Below, one piece after another: positions 38,669 through 50,748 of a DNA stretch of 64,000 nucleotides. Location: the NCBI RefSeq assembly GCF_000471645.3, contig NZ_AWGA01000011.1, forward strand, positions 1-64,000. The letters are read 5' to 3'. Position numbers and translations under genes: made by a program. The stretch comes from Candidatus Schmidhempelia bombi str. Bimp. GTDB lineage: Bacteria; Pseudomonadota; Gammaproteobacteria; Enterobacterales; Orbaceae. Below the pieces are notes generated by a model. The model saw only the letters and a list, made by a program, of their open reading frames with translations, was not told where the DNA came from and made no database searches. Each line of letters begins with the position of its first letter. Position 1 is the stretch's first letter.

Positions 38669-39970
38669 ATGGTTAATGAATTAGATAATCAAATTCCTCA
38701 TGAGTGGACATTAGCCCGCGAAGTGGTTTTTGAAGAACTTGATTTAGATAAGGTTGATGAAATCAAACAAAATAGAAGTGAGCTATATCGGGAAGTCTTT
38801 AGTATTTTGCGTGGAGCGGTTACTTCTCGTGGAGTTTATCTTTCTTCTGAGGAGTCAGCGCTTGTCTGTGATATGTTATGTGATGAGATAACAGGTTATG
38901 GTCCTTTGCGTGAATTAATGGAAGATAGTTCTGTGAGCGATATATTAGTTAATGGCCCAACAAATATATTTGTCGAACGAGGTGGTCGCCTACAGAAAAC
39001 CAATAAATTCTTTATTAATAATCTACAGTTAACAGAAATTGCTCGCCGTTTATGTAATAGAATTGGTAAAAATATTGATGATGCTCATCCTTTAGTTGAT
39101 GCGCGTATGCCAGATGGAAGCCGTTTGAATGTTGTTATTCCACCAGTGGCGATTGATGGTACGTCGATGTCTATTCGTAAATTCGGTAAAGGGAAAATCG
39201 GATTAGGCGATTTAGTTAAATTCAAGAGTATGGATGAAGCAATGGCAAATTTTTTAGTCATCGCCTCACGATGCCGAATGAATATTATTGTTTCAGGTGG
39301 TACAGGTTCAGGTAAAACAACCTTATTAAATGCCTTATCCTCTTTTGCTGATAAAGATGAACGAATAGTAACGATTGAGGATGCGGCTGAGCTTAGATTG
39401 CAACAACCTCATGTTGTGCGTCTCGAAACGCGAGGTGGTGGTGAGGATGGACGTGGACGAGTAACCATTCGTGATTTATTAGTTAACTCTTTACGTATGC
39501 GACCTGATAGAATTATTGTAGGGGAGTGTCGTGGTGAAGAAGCGTTTGAAATGTTGCAAGCGATGAATACAGGGCATGATGGTTCAATGTCAACGCTGCA
39601 TGCGAATACGCCCCGCGATGCTTTAGCTCGTATGGAAAGTATGGTGATGATGGCCCAGTCAGCAATTCCATTAACGGCTATCAGACGTTATATTACTTCG
39701 GCAGTAAATATCATTGTTCAAGCAGCAAGACTTCCAGATGGCTCTAGAAAAACGATGTATATCTCAGAAGTTGTTGGGATGGAAGGCGATCAGATCATAG
39801 TGCATGATATATTCAGATTCGAAGTTGAGGACGAGCGCGATGAAAATGGAAAAATAAAAGGTCAGTTTATTTGTAATGGTCTTTTAAAGCGATCTAAGGT
39901 ATATGAAAATGCTAGTTATTATAAGATGACTGATGCATTAACTCAATTATTTAGCGAACATTTAAATTAA
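38669..39970 (+). CDS. tadA: Flp pilus assembly ATPase TadA
   Basis: Type II/IV secretion ATPase of 433 residues. Visible are the N-terminal MLCDEITGYGPLRELMED segment, Walker A SGGTGSGKTTLLNAL (about 209-222), the Asp box, Walker B-like RPDRIIVGECRGEEAFEML, and the His-box TGHDGSMSTLHANTPRDAL. It powers Flp pilus extension as a hexamer on the cytoplasmic side. It is followed by the platform genes tadB and tadC, the usual order. It is the best conserved protein of the locus. Confidence 0.96.
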   Translation: MVNELDNQIPHEWTLAREVVFEELDLDKVDEIKQNRSELYREVFSILRGAVTSRGVYLSSEESALVCDMLCDEITGYGPLRELMEDSSVSDILVNGPTNIFVERGGRLQKTNKFFINNLQLTEIARRLCNRIGKNIDDAHPLVDARMPDGSRLNVVIPPVAIDGTSMSIRKFGKGKIGLGDLVKFKSMDEAMANFLVIASRCRMNIIVSGGTGSGKTTLLNALSSFADKDERIVTIEDAAELRLQQPHVVRLETRGGGEDGRGRVTIRDLLVNSLRMRPDRIIVGECRGEEAFEMLQAMNTGHDGSMSTLHANTPRDALARMESMVMMAQSAIPLTAIRRYITSAVNIIVQAARLPDGSRKTMYISEVVGMEGDQIIVHDIFRFEVEDERDENGKIKGQFICNGLLKRSKVYENASYYKMTDALTQLFSEHLN

Positions 39971-39977
39971 AAAAATT

Positions 39978-40922
39978 ATGGCAAATATAATCACAATAAT
40001 CTTTCCTATTATGCTGATTCTTATTGGTTTTTTGAACCTAATGGTTCAAAGAAGTAAGTATGATAGGTTGAGTATTTTTAATAAAGTAGAACGACAAGTC
40101 GTAGATTCTTATATTGTTCAATTAAATAATAAAAAGAAAAAAAATGATTATTCAACGACTATATTTGAACGCATTGCGCTAAAAGTAATTGAAGTTTATG
40201 GTGTCGTGTTTGGATTTGTCGATAGTTCTACACGATTAAAAAATATTGGGATTTGTTTAGTCTGTATAGGTGCTGGTATTTATGCTAATATTAAATTCCT
40301 ACAATTTCCAACGATATTAGTTATAATTGCATCATTTTCTTTAGCCGTTATTGCTATTTATCTCTATTTAATAAAAAAATTAAAAGCTGATTTTGATGGC
40401 AATTTTCCTGAAGCATTGAATTTGATTGTTGGGATTGTTTCATCAGGAAGTTCTTTATCACAAGGACTTTATGAAGCAGGCGAAAAAATTAACGGGATTG
40501 TCGGCGAAGTTTTCAGAGAAATCTCTCGACGCTTAGATATTGGTGATGATACTGACCGCGTGTTAATGGATTCATATAAAAAGTTACCCTTTAAGGAATA
40601 CTATTTTTTTACTCTTGTCCTTATTGTTAATATGCAAGGTGGTGGTGAAATAAAAGAAATCATGTATAGATTATCTAAGATGATTAACAGTAGTAAAGTG
40701 CTAGAACGAACCCGTGATGGTAAAACTGCAGAGTTAAGGATGACAGTAAAAATTCTTTCTTGTATGCCATTTGGATTTATCGGTATGTTGTATGCTATTT
40801 CAGAAGAGAACTTCTATTTTTTAATCAATGACACAACAGGTAGAATTATTTTATATTATGTTATAACCAGTGTATTTATTGGACGATCAATTATTCGTGG
40901 TATGATAAGCAAAATCGTATAG
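39978..40922 (+). CDS. tadB: Tad inner membrane platform protein TadB
   Basis: A 314-residue T2SSF-domain protein with membrane segments at the start (about 5-22), in the middle (about 90-130) and at the end (about 265-310). The cytoplasmic FPEALNLIVGIVSSGSSLSQGL segment (about 140-165) is the conserved TadB core. With TadC it forms the platform that couples TadA to pilin extraction. The gap from tadA is 7 bp; no strong ribosome binding site is seen, so translation may be coupled. Confidence 0.9.
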   Translation: MANIITIIFPIMLILIGFLNLMVQRSKYDRLSIFNKVERQVVDSYIVQLNNKKKKNDYSTTIFERIALKVIEVYGVVFGFVDSSTRLKNIGICLVCIGAGIYANIKFLQFPTILVIIASFSLAVIAIYLYLIKKLKADFDGNFPEALNLIVGIVSSGSSLSQGLYEAGEKINGIVGEVFREISRRLDIGDDTDRVLMDSYKKLPFKEYYFFTLVLIVNMQGGGEIKEIMYRLSKMINSSKVLERTRDGKTAELRMTVKILSCMPFGFIGMLYAISEENFYFLINDTTGRIILYYVITSVFIGRSIIRGMISKIV

Positions 40923-40932
40923 TGAGAATATT

Positions 40933-41796
40933 ATGTTAAATTTGATTGCTTATATAATTAGTTTTGCGTTGATCTTTTTAGCTGCTTTTCATTTAAAAGA
41001 AATGTATCGAGTCTACAAAAAAAAGCAAAAGGTGAATGCATTATTAAATCCAACAACGGATATGACAAATAGATTAAAACAAAAAGATATAAAGAAAGAA
41101 AGTTCGTTTGAAAAAATGGTGACCAAAGATAATAATGTTGCCTATTTTTGGAAGCAGCTAGAAAATAATCATTTATGGAAAGTTGCTGCCGTTATAACGA
41201 TATTTTTTGTTTTCATTGTCGTTAATAGTATTTTTAATTTAATTGATTTAGATCAGCAAATAATCTTAATAATTTTATTTGTTGCACTGGTTGTTGTTAT
41301 TTTTGTACCAGGACGAGTTAGAACATCCATTATAAATAAAAAAATTAGAAAATTAGCGAATGATGTGCCTTTATTAGTCGATATGTTGGCTGTTATGATC
41401 CAATCTGGAATGACTGTTGAGGGGGGATTAAGGTTTGTTAAAGATAAATTTTCCCCAATCAATCCTGATATGGCTTCTGTTCTTGATCGAGCTTGTCTAA
41501 AAATGGACATAAACGGTATTAATAGCGCTTTAACATTGATTTATGAAGAGGTTCCCTGCCGTGAAGTAAAGATGTTATGCTCTACTTTACAACAAAGTGT
41601 TAACTACGGGAGTTCTATTTATAATACATTACTCTCCCTATCAGGAGAGATAAGAGAAACCCAAATTTTAGAAACTGAAGAAAAAATAGCCGCAGCTTCA
41701 GCTAAAATGACGTTACCTATGATGTTATTTATACTTTTACCGATATTGGTAGTTGTTGTTGGTCCTATTGCAGTAAAATTAATAAGAATGTTTTAA
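40933..41796 (+). CDS. tadC: Tad inner membrane platform protein TadC
   Basis: A 287-residue T2SSF-domain protein, partner of TadB. Membrane segments lie near residues 1-20, 76-120 and 262-285. The conserved core DVPLLVDMLAVMIQSGMTVEGGLRF is at about 143-168, and the C-terminal EEKIAAASAKMTLPMMLFILLP is typical for TadC. It begins 10 bp after tadB and precedes tadD by 30 bp. Confidence 0.9.
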   Translation: MLNLIAYIISFALIFLAAFHLKEMYRVYKKKQKVNALLNPTTDMTNRLKQKDIKKESSFEKMVTKDNNVAYFWKQLENNHLWKVAAVITIFFVFIVVNSIFNLIDLDQQIILIILFVALVVVIFVPGRVRTSIINKKIRKLANDVPLLVDMLAVMIQSGMTVEGGLRFVKDKFSPINPDMASVLDRACLKMDINGINSALTLIYEEVPCREVKMLCSTLQQSVNYGSSIYNTLLSLSGEIRETQILETEEKIAAASAKMTLPMMLFILLPILVVVVGPIAVKLIRMF

Positions 41797-41826
41797 ATTG
41801 GCACTATTTATTAGATGAAGAATAAT

Positions 41827-43293
41827 ATGAAAAAATTAACGTTGATGGTTTTATGTTCAGCTATCATTTTGTCAGGCTGTCAAAATAACTCTTTGAAAGC
41901 TCGAAAAGATGAAGAGCAAAAAATTTATATTTTAGAAAATACGCGTAATTATGGTGGACTTGTTGAGATTTATAGAGATCGGTTAAAACAGCAAGATTCT
42001 GAAGAAACACGCTTAAAATTAGCTAATCTTTACTATGTAATGGGAAATTATAATTCTTCAATTTTTTATTTAAAACCCATCGTTAACTCATCGAAATTAC
42101 CTAAAGTTGCGTTGCTTTATGCGAAAAATTTGATGAATAAAGCAAATCCTAATAATGATAAAGAGCCTGCAACGCGTGAATCTAGCCAATTTGAGAGCAG
42201 GAAACTAACCGAGAAGCAACAATTATTGCAAGCTCGACGTTATGTTGAAAAAGCCATAACATTGGATAAAAACGATGGTGAAGCTTATAATGTATTAGGT
42301 ATTATTCAAGTGCGGTTACAACAACTTGATAATGCTGAGTTATCATTTAATAAGGCAAGATCGTTATTTTATGATGACATAAAAGTGCTCAATAATCTGG
42401 GCATGATTGCTATTTTGCAAAAAGATTATCGCAAAGCTTATGATTATCTAATACAGTTATATTCTAATGGAAATAGAGAATCAGTATTAATTAATAATCT
42501 ATTTTTTAGTGTAGTTAAATTGGGCGATTATCATTTAGCTAGAAAATTATGTATTGAGCATAAATTATCGGATATGCCAGATATATTAATTAATGAACTT
42601 AAATATGCCGAACCAAAAGATATCGTTAATGTCAATTTTGTTGAGCCATCTGTTGAAAAAATTAAGGCAGATTATTATGATGATTTAATTGAAGGTAATA
42701 AAATTAAGAGCGTAAATGAGACGCAAGTTGTTATCCAAAATGATCCTGTATCGCCAGTTATTAATAATGGGGCTAATGATGATTGGAGCAATGCCATTAA
42801 TTTATCACCTATGCGTCCGCTATCAGCAGGTAATGATAAACAAAATACGTTAAAGTCATTGCAAAATAATAATACCCCAAAGAGTCAACCTTATGGAGTT
42901 AAACCTACAGTACCGGCACCTAAAATACAACCACCAGTTAGTATGCCACAAAAAAGTCGTATTATTGATATGCGAGTTGGTGAGCATAGAGATTATAGCC
43001 GGTTAGTGATTGAGATGTCATCTAAAGGTCGTTATTCATTACAGAAAGTGAATGATCAATATTATACTATAACTATTCGAGATGCGGCATTGGATAGTCA
43101 ATTAGTTAAACTTATTACTGAACGTATTAATAAAAGCGGTCGTAATTTCCTATTTGTTAAAGTTAATCATGAAGCAGGCAAAGGCGTAATTATTAATTTA
43201 ATGACCAAAAATGTCATTAATGTAAAAGAATCTTATTTAGCACCACAGGATAATTACAAACATTGCTTTGTGTTCGATTTCTTTAACCGATAA
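41827..43293 (+). CDS. tadD: TadD-type TPR lipoprotein fused to an AMIN-like C-terminal domain
   Basis: With the start at 41827 the protein has 488 residues, about twice the usual TadD. It starts with a lipoprotein signal ending in LSGC. A TPR region follows (about 30-230; for example YNVLGIIQVRLQQLDNAELSFNKA and NNLGMIAILQKDYRKAYDYL). A linker rich in Asn, Pro and Gln spans about 270-375. The last 110 residues read RIIDMRVGEHRDYSRLVIEM followed by alternating strands, resembling an AMIN domain. AMIN domains bind peptidoglycan or septal wall in amidases and secretins. An ATG at 41815 is also possible. I know of no standard TadD with this extension. Confidence 0.8.
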   Translation: MKKLTLMVLCSAIILSGCQNNSLKARKDEEQKIYILENTRNYGGLVEIYRDRLKQQDSEETRLKLANLYYVMGNYNSSIFYLKPIVNSSKLPKVALLYAKNLMNKANPNNDKEPATRESSQFESRKLTEKQQLLQARRYVEKAITLDKNDGEAYNVLGIIQVRLQQLDNAELSFNKARSLFYDDIKVLNNLGMIAILQKDYRKAYDYLIQLYSNGNRESVLINNLFFSVVKLGDYHLARKLCIEHKLSDMPDILINELKYAEPKDIVNVNFVEPSVEKIKADYYDDLIEGNKIKSVNETQVVIQNDPVSPVINNGANDDWSNAINLSPMRPLSAGNDKQNTLKSLQNNNTPKSQPYGVKPTVPAPKIQPPVSMPQKSRIIDMRVGEHRDYSRLVIEMSSKGRYSLQKVNDQYYTITIRDAALDSQLVKLITERINKSGRNFLFVKVNHEAGKGVIINLMTKNVINVKESYLAPQDNYKHCFVFDFFNR

Positions 43294-43782
43294 TGAGATG
43301 TAGCGTTTACTGGATGGTTGATTTTAATTTAGTATTTTGTTCTGGAGTTAGTCATATAGTCGTTATGGCTAACTCTTAGAGTAAATAGATAAAATTGAAA
43401 TCATCAAATTAATTTGGATAGCAAATAATGACATGACTTAATATTTAAACTGTTTGTTAGAGATAGATATCTATATTTTTTCATTATGATGTAATAATAT
43501 GATATACGTAGCGAGTTGATAATGTTATTTAGTTAACTTCTATTTATCCTAACAATCATTGTTGTTTCTTACTTCACCAATCCCCATGATCCGAATCATA
43601 TTATTACCATTAATTATTTTTTGTTATGTCTAAAATAATAAGATTAACCATTAATAACTAATTTATTATATAATCCTTCATATTTTTTATGTAAACGCTT
43701 AATAGCTTAATGTTGTATCCGAGAGTGAATAAAGCTGCGTAATAGTTATATAAATTATTAGATTACAAATTAAGGATTATGT
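43294..43782. other. Gene-free region between the Tad locus and mukF
   Basis: I see no gene in these 489 bases. A hairpin (11 bp with one G-T pair, 43345-43375) may end the Tad transcript, although no T run follows on the plus strand. A TGAT-N4-ATCA element lies at 43586-43599, with A and T flanks, similar in form to an FNR site, but such a match is expected by chance in A+T-rich DNA. The mukF promoter probably lies in the last 100 bases. Confidence 0.4.
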
Positions 43783-45105
43783 ATGACCAATTTTTCTCAA
43801 TCTATTCCAGAATTGGTTTCTTGGGCGAGGAAAAATGATTTTTCCATCACTTTATCAACCGAGCGTTTGGCTTTTTTATTGGCTATTGCGACCTTAAATG
43901 GTGAACGATTCGATGGTGAAATCAGTGAATCGGAATTAGTGGATGCATTCCATCATGTCAGTATGGTTTTTGAACAGAGTCAAGATACACTAGCAGCTAG
44001 AGCTAATAATGCAATTAATGATTTAGTTAAACAAAAACTGATTACCCGCTTTGCCAGTGAACTCACTGATGGTCTGTCCATATATCGTCTAACACCGCTT
44101 GGTATAGGGATCACCGATTACTATATTCGACAACGTGAGTTCTCGACCCTGCGTCTTTCTTTACAATTATCAATGGTTGCTTATGAACTAAAACGCACTG
44201 CTGATGCGGCTATTGAGGGAGGAGATGAGCTACATTGGCATCGGAATGTATTTGCACCCTTAAAATATTCTGTTGCTGAAATTTTTGAAAGCATTGATAT
44301 GACGCAACGTATCATGGATGAACAGCAGATCGAAGTAAAAGAAAATATTACTCAGCTATTAAGTCAAGATTGGCAGTCTGCAATTACTAATTGTGAAATG
44401 CTACTATCGGAAACCTCCATCACCTTACGTGAATTACAAGATACGCTCGATGCTGCTGGTGATAAATTGCAAGCGAGTTTATTGTTAATACAAGATGCAA
44501 CCATGTACGATGCTGACTTAGTAAAAATCAATAATATCGTCTTAGATTTACAAAATAAATTAGATCGTATAATTAGTTGGGGACAACAAGCGATTGATTT
44601 ATGGATAGGTTATGATCGCCATGTTCATAAATTTATTCGTACTGCTATCGATTTAGATAAAAATAGAGTTTTTTCTCAGCGTTTACGCCGTTCAATTCAA
44701 ACTTATTTTAACCATCCTTGGGTTCTAACGTATAGTAATGCGGATCGCCTTTTTGATATGCGAGATGAAGAGTTACTACTTCATGATACTGTTGTTACTG
44801 GTGAATTACCGCCAGAATTAGAGTTTGAAGAGATAATCGAAATCCAAGAACATATCATTGCTCATATTGAACAATGTTTACTCGCATTTAAAGCTGAGAA
44901 CAAACCTCTTGATATTAGCCAAGAACTGTCTATCTATCTTTCTCAATTTCCAAAAGTGCAACATTTTGATGTGTCCCGTTTATTTATTGAACAAGCAATA
45001 CGTTTAGGTATTTCGAGTGCGGATTTGGCAGGCTTGCCTACGCAGTGGCAACCCATTAATGATTATGGTGCTAAAGTACAAGCACATATTATTAATTTAT
45101 ACTGA
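43783..45105 (+). CDS. mukF: Chromosome partition kleisin MukF
   Basis: The kleisin subunit of the MukBEF condensin has 440 residues (E. coli 440). It has an N-terminal winged-helix dimerisation region ([39 protein letters not shown]-like), a central helical part, and the C-terminal winged helix that binds MukB. Its identity is supported by mukE and mukB following. AAGGA lies about 7 bp before the ATG. In E. coli cmoM precedes it in the operon; here an unrelated gap and the Tad locus precede it. Confidence 0.95.
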   Translation: MTNFSQSIPELVSWARKNDFSITLSTERLAFLLAIATLNGERFDGEISESELVDAFHHVSMVFEQSQDTLAARANNAINDLVKQKLITRFASELTDGLSIYRLTPLGIGITDYYIRQREFSTLRLSLQLSMVAYELKRTADAAIEGGDELHWHRNVFAPLKYSVAEIFESIDMTQRIMDEQQIEVKENITQLLSQDWQSAITNCEMLLSETSITLRELQDTLDAAGDKLQASLLLIQDATMYDADLVKINNIVLDLQNKLDRIISWGQQAIDLWIGYDRHVHKFIRTAIDLDKNRVFSQRLRRSIQTYFNHPWVLTYSNADRLFDMRDEELLLHDTVVTGELPPELEFEEIIEIQEHIIAHIEQCLLAFKAENKPLDISQELSIYLSQFPKVQHFDVSRLFIEQAIRLGISSADLAGLPTQWQPINDYGAKVQAHIINLY

Positions 45106-45165
45106 ACATAAATTTGAAAAGGATGCTAACCGTTACTTGGTCAGCAGCACACTACGCGATTAAAG

Positions 45166-45894
45166 ATGAATACAATGACGAATCAAATTAATACAGATAA
45201 ATATTTACCGCCAAAAATGGCACAAGCGATTGCTAACCCTATTTTCCCAGCTCTGGATAGTGCATTGCGCAGTGGGCGACATATTACTATTGATGATCTG
45301 GATAATCATGCATTTTTAATCGATTTTCATACCGAACTTGAACACTTTTATCAACGTTATAATGTTGAATTAATTCGTGCACCTGAAGGTTTCTTTTATT
45401 TGAGACCTCGCTCTACTACCCTAATTCCTCGTTCTGTCTTATCTGAATTAGATATGTTAGTTGGTAAAGTGCTCTGTTATTTATATTTAAGCCCTGAACG
45501 TTTAGCTCATGAAGGTATATTTACATTGAATGAGCTTTATGATGAGCTAATGACATTAGCGGATGAAACAAAATTATTAAAATTGGTGAATCAACGTTCC
45601 AGCGGCTCTGATTTAGATAAACAAAAACTTCATGAAAAAGTAAAAACCAGCCTTAATCGATTACGTCGTTTGGGGATGATATTTTTTATTGGAAATGACA
45701 ATAATAAGTTTCGTATTTCAGAATCTATCTTTCGATTTGGCGCTGATGTGCGTAGTAGCGATGATGCACAACAAGCCCAATTAAATTTAATTAGAGATGG
45801 TGAAGCAATACAAGTAACCCGTCAAGCACAATCGAATACTGATCAGCAACAAGAACAACATGATGAAAATGTTGATGAGGACAATGAGGAATAA
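45166..45894 (+). CDS. mukE: Chromosome partition protein MukE
   Basis: The 242-residue KITE subunit of MukBEF. The body matches E. coli MukE almost residue for residue in [19 protein letters not shown] and [13 protein letters not shown]. The winged-helix repeats end in an acidic, Gln-rich tail. It bridges MukF and DNA. It lies 60 bp after mukF and only 2 bp before mukB. Confidence 0.95.
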   Translation: MNTMTNQINTDKYLPPKMAQAIANPIFPALDSALRSGRHITIDDLDNHAFLIDFHTELEHFYQRYNVELIRAPEGFFYLRPRSTTLIPRSVLSELDMLVGKVLCYLYLSPERLAHEGIFTLNELYDELMTLADETKLLKLVNQRSSGSDLDKQKLHEKVKTSLNRLRRLGMIFFIGNDNNKFRISESIFRFGADVRSSDDAQQAQLNLIRDGEAIQVTRQAQSNTDQQQEQHDENVDEDNEE

Positions 45895-45896
45895 TT

Positions 45897-48800
45897 ATGA
45901 CTGAGTATGGAAAATATCACTCATTAACATTAATTAATTGGAATGGCTTTTTTGCGCGCACCTTTGAACTTAATGAATTAGTCACCACATTATCTGGGGG
46001 CAATGGTGCGGGTAAATCAACAACAATGGCCGCATTTGTTACTGCACTTATTCCAGATTTAACGTTGCTACATTTTAGGAATACGACTGAAGCTGGAGCG
46101 ACAACCGGTTCCCGAGACAAAGGATTACATGGTAAATTACGCCCTGGCGTTTGTTATTCTTTGCTGGAAGTGATTAACACACGTCATCAACGTATTCTTT
46201 GTGGTGTGCGTTTACAACAAATCGCCGGTCGTGATAAAAAAGTTGATATTAAGCCTTTTATTATTCAAGGTTTACCGACGCATATTGCACCAACAGAAAT
46301 GGTGACAGAACGTTTAACAGAACGACAAGCCCGCATTCGTTCTTTAAATGAATTAAAAGATCATATTGAATCATTAGATGGTGTACAGTTTAAACAATTT
46401 AATTCTATTACTGATTATCATTCAGTCATGTTTGATTTAGGTGTGCTACCAAAGCGATTACGTTCCTCATCTGATCGAAGTAAATACTATCGTCTGATCG
46501 AGGCTTCATTATATGGTGGTATATCAAGCGCTATTACTCGTTCTTTGCGCGATTATTTGTTACCAGAAAACAGCGGCGTGCGTAAAGCTTTTCAGGATAT
46601 GGAAGCGGCATTGCGTGAAAATCGTATGACGCTTGAGGCGATACGTATAACGCAATCTGATCGTGATTTATTTAAACAACTTATTTCAGAAGCAACCAAT
46701 TACGTAGCCGCAGACTATATGCGCCATGCTAATGAACGTCGAATCCATATTGACAATGTGTTACAACTTCGCCGAGAAGTCTTTTCGACCAAACAACAAT
46801 TAACCAATGAACAATATCATCATGTTGAAATGGCGAAAGAGTTACAAGAGAGAACATTAACTCAAACCGACTTAGAAGTGGATTATCAAGCGGCGAATGA
46901 TCATTTTAATTTAGTACAGGCCGCATTACGCCAGCGGGAAAAGATAGAACGTTATCAAGCTGATATTGATGAATTAACTTATAGACTTGAAGAACAAAAT
47001 GAGGTAGTTGCCGAATCAGAAGAGTATGCTTTATCGTTGCAACAACAAGTTGATGAGTATGAGCAAGAAGTCGATAATATCAAAACCCAACTAGCGGATT
47101 ATCAGCAAGCATTAGATATACAACAAACGCGTGCTATTCAGTACCAACAAGCGGTACAAATGTTAGAAAATGCCAAAAAAGTCTGTCAATTACCTGAGTT
47201 AACGTTAGACAATGTTGAACAGCAACATAATCTATTGACTAAACATGAAGCTGAGATTACTCAACAAGTATTACAGCTTGAACAAAGACTCAGTGTTGCC
47301 GATGCCGCTATAAATCAATTTGAACAAGCTTATCAGTTAGTGGCTAAATTAGCTGGTGATGTTACCCGTAATGCCGCATGGCAAACAGCTAAATCTATTT
47401 TAAACCGTTGGCCATTGCACTGCTATCAAGCACAACAGGCGGACGCTTTACAACGTCAATTAGCCGAATTAGAACATCGATGTTATGAACAGCAACAAGC
47501 TCAACACAATTTTACTTTATTCTGTAAACGAATCGGACGACAAATTAATGTCGAACAACTCGATGAAGTAAAACATGAATTAGAAATGCAGTTGGAAAAC
47601 GTAACCCAGTTAACGGAAAATACCAGCGAAGAAAGAATTAATCTCAGACAAGAACTAAACCAAATTCAACAAACCATTGAAGCATTGACTAAACAAGCAC
47701 CGCTGTGGTTAAAAGCGCAAGATCGACTGATTGGGTTTAGAGAGCAATCAGGTCAACCATTAGCGAGTAGCCAGCAAGTTACCAGTTATATGCAGCAGTT
47801 GTTAGAACAGGAACGAATACTAACAACAGAAAAAGATAAGGTATCAAATCAACGTCAATCTCTTGAGAAAAAAATTGAACAGCTTAGCCAACCAAACGGG
47901 ACCGATGATGAGCGTTTAAGCTCGTTAGCAGAATATTTTAATGGTGTGCTACTTTCGGAAATATATGACGATATTACGATTGATGAAGCTCCTTATTTCT
48001 CAGCCGTTTATGGTCCGGCACGCCAAGCAATTGTGGTAAATGATTTAACGGCAATTCGAGAGAAACTAGAGACACTTGATGATTGCCCAGAAGATATTTA
48101 TTTCATTGAAGGGAACCCCTCTTCCTTTGATGATGGTATGTTCAATTGTGAAGAATTAACTAATGCGGTATTAGTTAAAGCCGGCGATCGTCAATGGCGC
48201 TATTCACGTTTTCCTGCCGTTCCACTGTTTGGGCGTGCGGCACGAGAAACACAACTTGAAGTGTTATCATTAGAACGAGATGAGTTAGCCGAAAGTTATG
48301 CTAAACTCTCTTTTGATCTACAAAAAGTACAACGTTTACAACACAACTTGGGGCTATTTATTGGTGAATATCTAGCTACTGCTTTTCAGCCCGATCCAGA
48401 AGTTCAGATTCAACAACTAAACGCTCGTCGTAATGATATTGAGCGACAATTATTTGAACATCAAGCACAATTACAACAATTACAACAACAATTAACATCG
48501 TCAAAAACGCAGTTAAATCAATTAAACCAATTAACGTCTTATCAACATTTATTATCTGATGATGATTTAGCTGAGCGTATTGATGAATTACGTGAACAAT
48601 TACAAAAATCGCAAGACTCTGTCAGCTACGTAAAAAGTAATCAAACATATATCCATCAACTAGAGCCTTTGGTTGCGGTATTACAAAGTGATCCAGAACA
48701 GAATGATGAATTACATCAACAATATCAGCAAATTAAATTAACGCAACAGCAAACTAAAAACCAGCTATTTGCATTATCAGAAGTCACTTCTCGCCGTGCA

Positions 48801-50303
48801 CATTTTAGTTATGCTGATTCAGCCGATATATTAAATGAAAATAATGATTTAAATGAGCAGTTACGTCATCGTTTAGAGATTGTTGAAACCGAACGTAATG
48901 CCGTACGTGAAAAATTACGGCATTATCAGACACAAGCTAATCAGAATCAACAACTATTAGCATCATTAAAAAGTGCTTTTGATACTAAACATGATGTTTT
49001 AAATGAGCTTAAACATGAAATCCGCGATAGTGGTATTAATATTGACTCGGTCTCTGAAGAACATGCCCGTCTACGTCGCGATGAATTGCAACAAAAGGTA
49101 GTAACTAACCGCAGTCAATGCAACCAGCTTGAAAAACAGTTATTATTATGTGAGGCAACGATGGAACAGTGCCAAAAAACTCTTCGTAAAGTTGAACGTG
49201 ACTATCAAACATTACGAGAACAAGTCGTGCAAGCCAAAGCGGGTTGGTGTATTGTTTTACGGCTAGTCAAAGAAAATAATGTTGAAAGACGATTACATCG
49301 CCGAGAATTAGCTTATTTAAGTGCGGACGAACTTCGTTCCATGTCAGATAAAGCACTAGGATCATTACGTTTAGCCGTTGCTGATAATGAACATTTACGT
49401 GATATTTTACGGTTATCAGAAAATTCGAAACACCCAGAACGTAAAATCCATTTTTATATTGCAATGTATAAACATTTACGTGAACGAATTCGTCAGGACA
49501 TTCTTAAAACCGATGATCCTATTGAGGCAATCGAACAAATGGAGATTGAATTATCCCGTTTAACGAATGAACTCACAACGCGCGAACAAAAATTAGCAAT
49601 TAGCTCGAAAAGCGTAGCCAATATTATTCGTAAAACAATTCAACGAGAGCAAAATCGTATCCGTATGTTAAATCATGGGTTACAATCGGTTGCATTTGGA
49701 CAAGTGAATGGAGTTCGGTTAAATGTAAATATACGCGAAAGCCATGCAACTTTATTATCCATTTTATCAGAACAACAAGAACAGCATCAGGATCTATTTA
49801 CTAATCAGCGTATTACTTTCTCAGAAGCATTAGCCAAATTATATCAACGCCTTAATCCACATATTGATATGGGACAACGAACACCACAAACGGTTGGTGA
49901 AGCGTTATTGGACTATCGTAATTACCTTGAACTTGATATTGAAGTAAATCGTGGTGCTGATGGATGGTTACGTGCTGAAAGTGGGGCGTTATCAACAGGT
50001 GAAGCGATTGGTACCGGTATGTCCATTTTATTAATGGTAATTCAAAGTTGGGAAGAAGAATCTAAGCGTTTACGTAGTAAAGACATTTTACCATGTCGTT
50101 TATTATTCTTAGACGAAGCGGCACGCTTAGACAGTAAATCGATATCTACCTTATTTGAATTGTGCGAACGTTTAGATATGCAGCTTATTATTGCTGCACC
50201 AGAAAATATCAGCCCTGAAAAAGGAACAACCTATAAGTTAGTGCGTAAAGTATTAAATAACCAAGAACATGTTCATGTTGTTGGTTTAAAAGGTTTTGCT
50301 TGA
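45897..50303 (+). CDS. mukB: Chromosome partition SMC-like protein MukB
   Basis: The SMC-like ATPase has 1468 residues (E. coli 1486). Walker A is visible as [16 protein letters not shown] (about 33-48). Two long coiled coils rich in Gln, Glu and Leu flank a hinge at about 660-790. The C-terminal head holds the signature [16 protein letters not shown] and Walker [17 protein letters not shown]. MukB compacts and segregates the chromosome. The coiled coils are rich in glutamine, matching the A+T-rich genome. A terminator follows at 50321-50353. Confidence 0.97.
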   Translation: MTEYGKYHSLTLINWNGFFARTFELNELVTTLSGGNGAGKSTTMAAFVTALIPDLTLLHFRNTTEAGATTGSRDKGLHGKLRPGVCYSLLEVINTRHQRILCGVRLQQIAGRDKKVDIKPFIIQGLPTHIAPTEMVTERLTERQARIRSLNELKDHIESLDGVQFKQFNSITDYHSVMFDLGVLPKRLRSSSDRSKYYRLIEASLYGGISSAITRSLRDYLLPENSGVRKAFQDMEAALRENRMTLEAIRITQSDRDLFKQLISEATNYVAADYMRHANERRIHIDNVLQLRREVFSTKQQLTNEQYHHVEMAKELQERTLTQTDLEVDYQAANDHFNLVQAALRQREKIERYQADIDELTYRLEEQNEVVAESEEYALSLQQQVDEYEQEVDNIKTQLADYQQALDIQQTRAIQYQQAVQMLENAKKVCQLPELTLDNVEQQHNLLTKHEAEITQQVLQLEQRLSVADAAINQFEQAYQLVAKLAGDVTRNAAWQTAKSILNRWPLHCYQAQQADALQRQLAELEHRCYEQQQAQHNFTLFCKRIGRQINVEQLDEVKHELEMQLENVTQLTENTSEERINLRQELNQIQQTIEALTKQAPLWLKAQDRLIGFREQSGQPLASSQQVTSYMQQLLEQERILTTEKDKVSNQRQSLEKKIEQLSQPNGTDDERLSSLAEYFNGVLLSEIYDDITIDEAPYFSAVYGPARQAIVVNDLTAIREKLETLDDCPEDIYFIEGNPSSFDDGMFNCEELTNAVLVKAGDRQWRYSRFPAVPLFGRAARETQLEVLSLERDELAESYAKLSFDLQKVQRLQHNLGLFIGEYLATAFQPDPEVQIQQLNARRNDIERQLFEHQAQLQQLQQQLTSSKTQLNQLNQLTSYQHLLSDDDLAERIDELREQLQKSQDSVSYVKSNQTYIHQLEPLVAVLQSDPEQNDELHQQYQQIKLTQQQTKNQLFALSEVTSRRAHFSYADSADILNENNDLNEQLRHRLEIVETERNAVREKLRHYQTQANQNQQLLASLKSAFDTKHDVLNELKHEIRDSGINIDSVSEEHARLRRDELQQKVVTNRSQCNQLEKQLLLCEATMEQCQKTLRKVERDYQTLREQVVQAKAGWCIVLRLVKENNVERRLHRRELAYLSADELRSMSDKALGSLRLAVADNEHLRDILRLSENSKHPERKIHFYIAMYKHLRERIRQDILKTDDPIEAIEQMEIELSRLTNELTTREQKLAISSKSVANIIRKTIQREQNRIRMLNHGLQSVAFGQVNGVRLNVNIRESHATLLSILSEQQEQHQDLFTNQRITFSEALAKLYQRLNPHIDMGQRTPQTVGEALLDYRNYLELDIEVNRGADGWLRAESGALSTGEAIGTGMSILLMVIQSWEEESKRLRSKDILPCRLLFLDEAARLDSKSISTLFELCERLDMQLIIAAPENISPEKGTTYKLVRKVLNNQEHVHVVGLKGFA

Positions 50304-50320
50304 TTTATTTTATAACAATT

Positions 50321-50353
50321 AATAAAAAGGATCTGTGTAAGGTCCTTTTTATT
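50321..50353 (+). terminator. Terminator of mukFEB
   Basis: An 11 bp stem (AATAAAAAGGA at 50321-50331, complement at 50343-50353) ends in T5, 18 bases after the mukB stop. Confidence 0.75.
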
Positions 50354-50748
50354 GAGTATTCTGATATTTCTACACTAAATCTTTTTTATATTTATAATAG
50401 GGCGTTTTCTCTTTTTTGTTAACCTATTTTAAAGGATAGGATCAACATATGATACCAATAAAAATTTTTTTTATTGGTAGCGATAAATGGTTGGGTTACT
50501 AGCGTTAATTAATCGTAGCTTATTGCCGATGAAACTATAATATCTTTTTTTAACCCTCTTCATTTTTAACTGTCATCTTCTATCAAATAAGCATAACCTA
50601 ATGCCAATAACTTTATTAGTTAGTAAATTTGTTATATCACAACACATTGCTCAACCACCCAATCCATAAACTTTCACTAAATAATAGTCAGAAAAATTTG
50701 CATTTGTTATTGCTGTATTAGATTGAAAAAGGAATTAGTATCATTTCT
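50354..50748. other. Gene-free region downstream of mukB, with a perfect hairpin
   Basis: I see no gene here. A 12 bp perfect hairpin with a 3-base loop lies at 50453-50479 (TACCAATAAAAA and its complement). It could end the minus-strand gene at 50749-51744, about 270 bases after that stop codon, or act as a general insulator. Confidence 0.45.

Noticed and set aside
43586-43599. FNR-like TGAT-N4-ATCA site upstream of mukF
   Set aside because: The eight fixed bases are expected about twice in 64 kb at this base composition, and nothing else supports control of muk by FNR.
45897-50303. Glutamine-rich repeats in mukB as a repeat array
   Set aside because: These CAA-rich runs code the coiled coils; periodicity follows heptads, not nucleotide repeats.
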